This document shows, in pieces, positions 61,801-64,000 of a DNA stretch of 64,000 nucleotides. The notes beneath the pieces are model-generated. The model saw only the letters and a list, made by a program, of their open reading frames with translations. It made no database searches and was not told where the DNA came from. Each line of letters opens with the position of its first letter. Positions within the stretch are counted from its first letter, which is position 1. Source of the DNA: a bacterium (GTDB taxonomy: Bacteria; Bdellovibrionota_C; UBA2361; SZUA-149; JAEUWB01); assembly GCA_016786595.1 (NCBI GenBank), contig JAEUWB010000045.1, forward strand, positions 1 to 64,000, written 5' to 3'. The translations under genes were made by a program, and so were the position numbers.

Positions 61801-64000
61801 ATTTCAAGCAATACTGCTGTAAATTGCACTTTCAAACCAACTGCTCCAGGGGATTATCAAATTGTTGCTTCAATTAACGACACGCGTGAGAAATCTCATT
61901 CCGCTTCTGCTTATACTTGGGTAATCGGCAAGGGCAGTGTGATTTGGGAGACTGAGCCAACTAACAAGCTCGATTTAATTCCCGAAAAGAAAAGTTATAA
62001 AGTTGGCGAGACCGCAAGGTTTTTCATCAAAAATCCCTTTCCTGGAGCACGCGCTCTAATCACAACCGAACGTTACGGCGTGATTAAGCATTGGGTAAAA
62101 ACACTCAGCGACAATACTGAGATTATTTCAATTCCAATCGATCAAGATTTAATTCCAGGATTTTATTTGTCAGTAGTTGCAGTGTCTCCCAGAGTGGACC
62201 AGCCAGTTGAGGGCGAGATCGATCTGGGCAAGCCGGCCATGCGCATGGGCTATGCAAAAATTGAAGTTCGTGATTCCGCCAAGGAACTCACTGTAAAAGT
62301 TAACCCCGAAGTAAAAACAGTTAAGCCTGGAGCAAGTATTAAAGTTAACTTAAGTGCCCGGGCGAAGACTCAAAATCAGGAGCCAATTCAATTTGCTGTA
62401 GCAGTGTTAGATCAAGCAGTTTTTGATTTAATACAAACAGGCATTAAGTTTTTTGACCCCTATGCTGGGCTCTACAGCCTCGACGCACTTGATCTTTCAA
62501 ACTACAATCTACTGCTGCAACTTGTCGGAAAGAGAAGTTATGAGAAAAAGGGCGCACAAATTGCCGGGGATGGCGGTGGAGATTTTGCAACCCGTTCAAA
62601 TTTTAAATATTTGGCCTATTGGAATCCAGGCGTTAAAGCCACGAATGGCTCAGCCAGTTTTGAGTTTAACGCCCCAGACAATCTAACCAGTTGGAAGATT
62701 TTAGCAATTGCCGTTACTCCGACAGATAAGTTTGGTCTTGGTGAAGGCGCTGTTGCCGTGAACCAAAATACTGAAATTCGCCCAGCCTTACCTAACCAAG
62801 TGCTTGAAGGAGATAATTTTACAGCCCGCTTTACCATACTTAATAGAGGAGCGGCAGAGCGCACGATAAACGTTCGAGTTAAAGTCAGCGGACCACTTGA
62901 AAATACGGTTAATCAAGAATCGCAATTAACCCTTAAGCCTTTTGAACGCGGTGATGTAACTTTCCCAGTTAGTGTAGTTAAAGACGGAGAGCTTAAGTTT
63001 GAAGTTGAGGCAAAAGATGAGCAGGACCGTGATGGACTAAGCACAAAACTTAAAGTGCATAAACGTTATACTCTCGAGATTGGTGCTTCAACTAATTCAT
63101 TTGATGATCTTTCTTCGTTTACTCCAGTAAAAATCCCAGAAAACATTCGCACTGACGTGGGTGGATTGCGTGTAATTTTAAGTCCAACAATCCTCGGAGG
63201 ATTAGAAGGGGCGTTTCGCTATTTACGCGATTATCCTTACCTCTGTCTCGAGCAGCGCTTAACAAAGTCCGTCTTAGCAGCACAGTTTCAACGTTTAAAA
63301 CCATACTTGCCTGCAACATTTGCCTGGGATGGTCATGAAACTCTGCCCGAGCAATTCTTAAAAGACGTTCGATCATTTCAAGCACCAAATGGCGGGATGT
63401 GCTACTACACAGCCCAAGATCGCTATACTGACCCTTATCTCAGTGCCTTTGTCGCAGTCGGGTTTAATTATTTCCGTCGACTTGGAAATTTCGAACCACC
63501 TCGCGATGTTGAGGAAAATCTCCATCAGTACTTAGCTAATTTGCTACGACAAAACATCGGCGCCGATTTTTATTCTGCTGGAATGGCGGCAACTGTCCGT
63601 GCCGTTGCTCTAGCAGCCTTATCCGAACATCAAAAAGTTTCCAGATCTGACTTAATGCGCTTCAAAGAAGCAATCCCGCAGATGAGCCTCTTTGGTAAGG
63701 CTCACATGCTCTTGGCAAGTCTAAACTCAACCGACAATGCTGAGGATCTACAGAAAGAATTAACCAGCATGCTGCTTGGGCAAGCAAATCAAACTGGAGA
63801 TAAACTCCAATTTATTGAGCCAATCGAGACTCTAGGCTTTGATTTATTGCTTACGACACCACTACGCGATAACTGCGCAGTGCTACAAGCTCTACTTAGT
63901 GCTGAGAGAAAAGCTCGAGCAAGTAACTTAGCAAGCATTCTCTCAACGACAATGGCACCAAAGATCGTGCGCTTTATTACAGAGAGTAGAAAGAATAGAG
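58900..64000 (+). CDS. Bacterial alpha-2-macroglobulin, partial at window end
   Basis: The frame opens at ATG 58900 with AAGAGGT upstream and stays open to the window edge (about 1700 residues). A signal peptide (SFKVILCSLLFSSLVVA) precedes N-terminal beta-sandwich domains with conserved blocks such as FGAFKFSGIKCC and HHNSYVWVTRFKDGSSV. The complement-like thioester motif YPYLCLEQ is at about residues 1445-1452 (Cys1449, Gln1452), so the covalent protease trap should work. These proteins protect the periplasm against host or competitor proteases, often with PBP1C. No lipobox Cys is seen at the signal peptide end, so it may be soluble. The 3' end and any pbpC lie outside the window. Confidence 0.93.
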   Translation, partial: MLIPTLRLSSFKVILCSLLFSSLVVAEEIQPKLLRLSPDGIDIQQTRQIVFQFLEPVVPVGKMDRTQEEVPFSFTPNLNCNWRWLNTTTLSCELAEADAMKLATKYNLKISENTSSSEAKKIAAATKKYIEELNLSDQGFSFITERPKVKYVNFRQWQGPTTPLLSIHFSQEVDPNSVKESLYFETDRGRVSINFRAANPEDPQDEALPQRVFYFEPASELPADSRISVQIKPGIKSLGGPELSIEDREILHFDTFGAFKFSGIKCCSATQKSSHDNWPCGDSLEIMIMPGDKISEESSCDPQKQVRLLFSVPAIKEEVQPGLKIHPRIGKEITAQQNTESTEDPWDSVYSYSRLHAAHQHNEDYELPLPMGLKAKTKYSISADKHAIRDEFGRSLEQDIEFSFLTSNRRPRFVFDSQISFLEADVDSHLPVAVQNLESIDLKYDIFSAQGLLENQSLHIPINSVKDISYYSPLNIRSLLRGKSGTLLGSIQTTPTVENYYEKKFLTQVTPFSVHVKLGHHNSYVWVTRFKDGSSVNDANVYITLGKVFSHTALQPALASSKTDAHGLAILPGLKVLDPYNKVSLYDADQPVFKIWVEKGDELALLPTSQQLMLYPRTTGSDWIEREIKPKYGHIKAWGTAPQGLYRLGQKIQYKIYLREDGNQSLIKAPQSGYLLKVLDPQDKVIWEHKNLTLDEFGSIAGEILVPETGVVGWYRFVLEAEFPGDRKRCISSTCDQTWEETRFVEFSRRWEPLRVLVTDFTPAAFKVQTDLAPKTYLSGDTVALKSSATFHAGGPYGKAPTRITARLKRSNFDNLDPRAMGFSYNLDDNYGTLTEIFKAENDLTELGDLQTSFQLPDDNAVLYGKLLVETAVQDDRGKFIANEVSTPYAGRDRYVGVKFDDWTYTLGKELAAKVVVIDQHGALAAGVPIKAEVKHYTRKASRVKGAGNAFLTHFEEVQETVHTCDLISSNTAVNCTFKPTAPGDYQIVASINDTREKSHSASAYTWVIGKGSVIWETEPTNKLDLIPEKKSYKVGETARFFIKNPFPGARALITTERYGVIKHWVKTLSDNTEIISIPIDQDLIPGFYLSVVAVSPRVDQPVEGEIDLGKPAMRMGYAKIEVRDSAKELTVKVNPEVKTVKPGASIKVNLSARAKTQNQEPIQFAVAVLDQAVFDLIQTGIKFFDPYAGLYSLDALDLSNYNLLLQLVGKRSYEKKGAQIAGDGGGDFATRSNFKYLAYWNPGVKATNGSASFEFNAPDNLTSWKILAIAVTPTDKFGLGEGAVAVNQNTEIRPALPNQVLEGDNFTARFTILNRGAAERTINVRVKVSGPLENTVNQESQLTLKPFERGDVTFPVSVVKDGELKFEVEAKDEQDRDGLSTKLKVHKRYTLEIGASTNSFDDLSSFTPVKIPENIRTDVGGLRVILSPTILGGLEGAFRYLRDYPYLCLEQRLTKSVLAAQFQRLKPYLPATFAWDGHETLPEQFLKDVRSFQAPNGGMCYYTAQDRYTDPYLSAFVAVGFNYFRRLGNFEPPRDVEENLHQYLANLLRQNIGADFYSAGMAATVRAVALAALSEHQKVSRSDLMRFKEAIPQMSLFGKAHMLLASLNSTDNAEDLQKELTSMLLGQANQTGDKLQFIEPIETLGFDLLLTTPLRDNCAVLQALLSAERKARASNLASILSTTMAPKIVRFITESRKNR

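Noticed and set aside
1-64000. CRISPR arrays, tRNA, rRNA, insertion sequences
   Set aside because: I saw no regular direct repeats with spacers, no cloverleaf-type gene, no rRNA segment and no transposase frame.

Overview
The window looks like chromosome from a free-living Gram-negative bacterium of moderate to low GC. Evidence for this is a PilU-type twitching ATPase, a MepM-like M23 endopeptidase, MltG, a periplasmic bacterial alpha-2-macroglobulin, an E. coli-like prfB frameshift site and the remains of an ADP-heptose-type glycosyltransferase. The gene mix would fit one of the lineages formerly grouped as Deltaproteobacteria, but nothing seen here fixes the phylum. There are no rRNA or tRNA genes, no insertion sequences and no CRISPR array that I can recognise.

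Layout. (1) Positions 1-12661 are a tightly packed minus-strand run, many genes overlapping or 1-30 bases apart: mepM-like, pncC, a 23S/tRNA uracil methyltransferase, a polytopic membrane protein, a YbaK/ProX deacylase, a HAD phosphatase, alaS, a PgpH-type HD phosphodiesterase, ybeY, prfB (programmed +1 frameshift) and a beta-CASP metallo-beta-lactamase nuclease cut by the window edge. It is mostly translation and RNA maintenance plus envelope upkeep. (2) Positions 12703-24390 are a plus-strand run: ruvX, mltG, a Cof-type HAD, then a MoxR/Bat-type cluster (Lys/Glu/Gln-rich membrane protein, MoxR ATPase, DUF58, a 1446-residue multi-VWA membrane protein, a small membrane protein). A secreted FKBP follows, with a bidirectional terminator shared with ppc. 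(3) ppc (minus) has a complex leader with mutually exclusive hairpins that look like an attenuator. (4) Positions 28.0-29.9 kb hold two small orphan genes, each with a hairpin-rich leader and a strong terminator, and one small membrane protein gene. (5) Positions 30.1-31.1 kb are relics of a GT9 glycosyltransferase and a SAM methyltransferase.

(6) Positions 31174-38498 are plus strand: a GT-C glycosyltransferase-like protein, then a roughly 140-nt intergenic segment that folds into a closed multi-branch RNA, then three overlapping genes: a stand-alone reverse transcriptase, a MOP-flippase-like membrane protein with a soluble tail, and a membrane-anchored phospholipase-D-family protein. I consider this RNA-RT-membrane-PLD unit the best candidate for an undescribed system. 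(7) Positions 38458-58162 are minus strand: a 4160-residue secreted surface protein (DUF11, YWN repeats, SdrD-B repeats, TSP3-like calcium repeats), pilU, acs, a membrane protein, a small secreted protein whose ribosome binding site lies in a 16-bp perfect hairpin, and a RhlE-like helicase. (8) Positions 58479-64000 are plus strand: a stand-alone zinc-independent rpsN and a thioester-containing alpha-2-macroglobulin that runs off the window.
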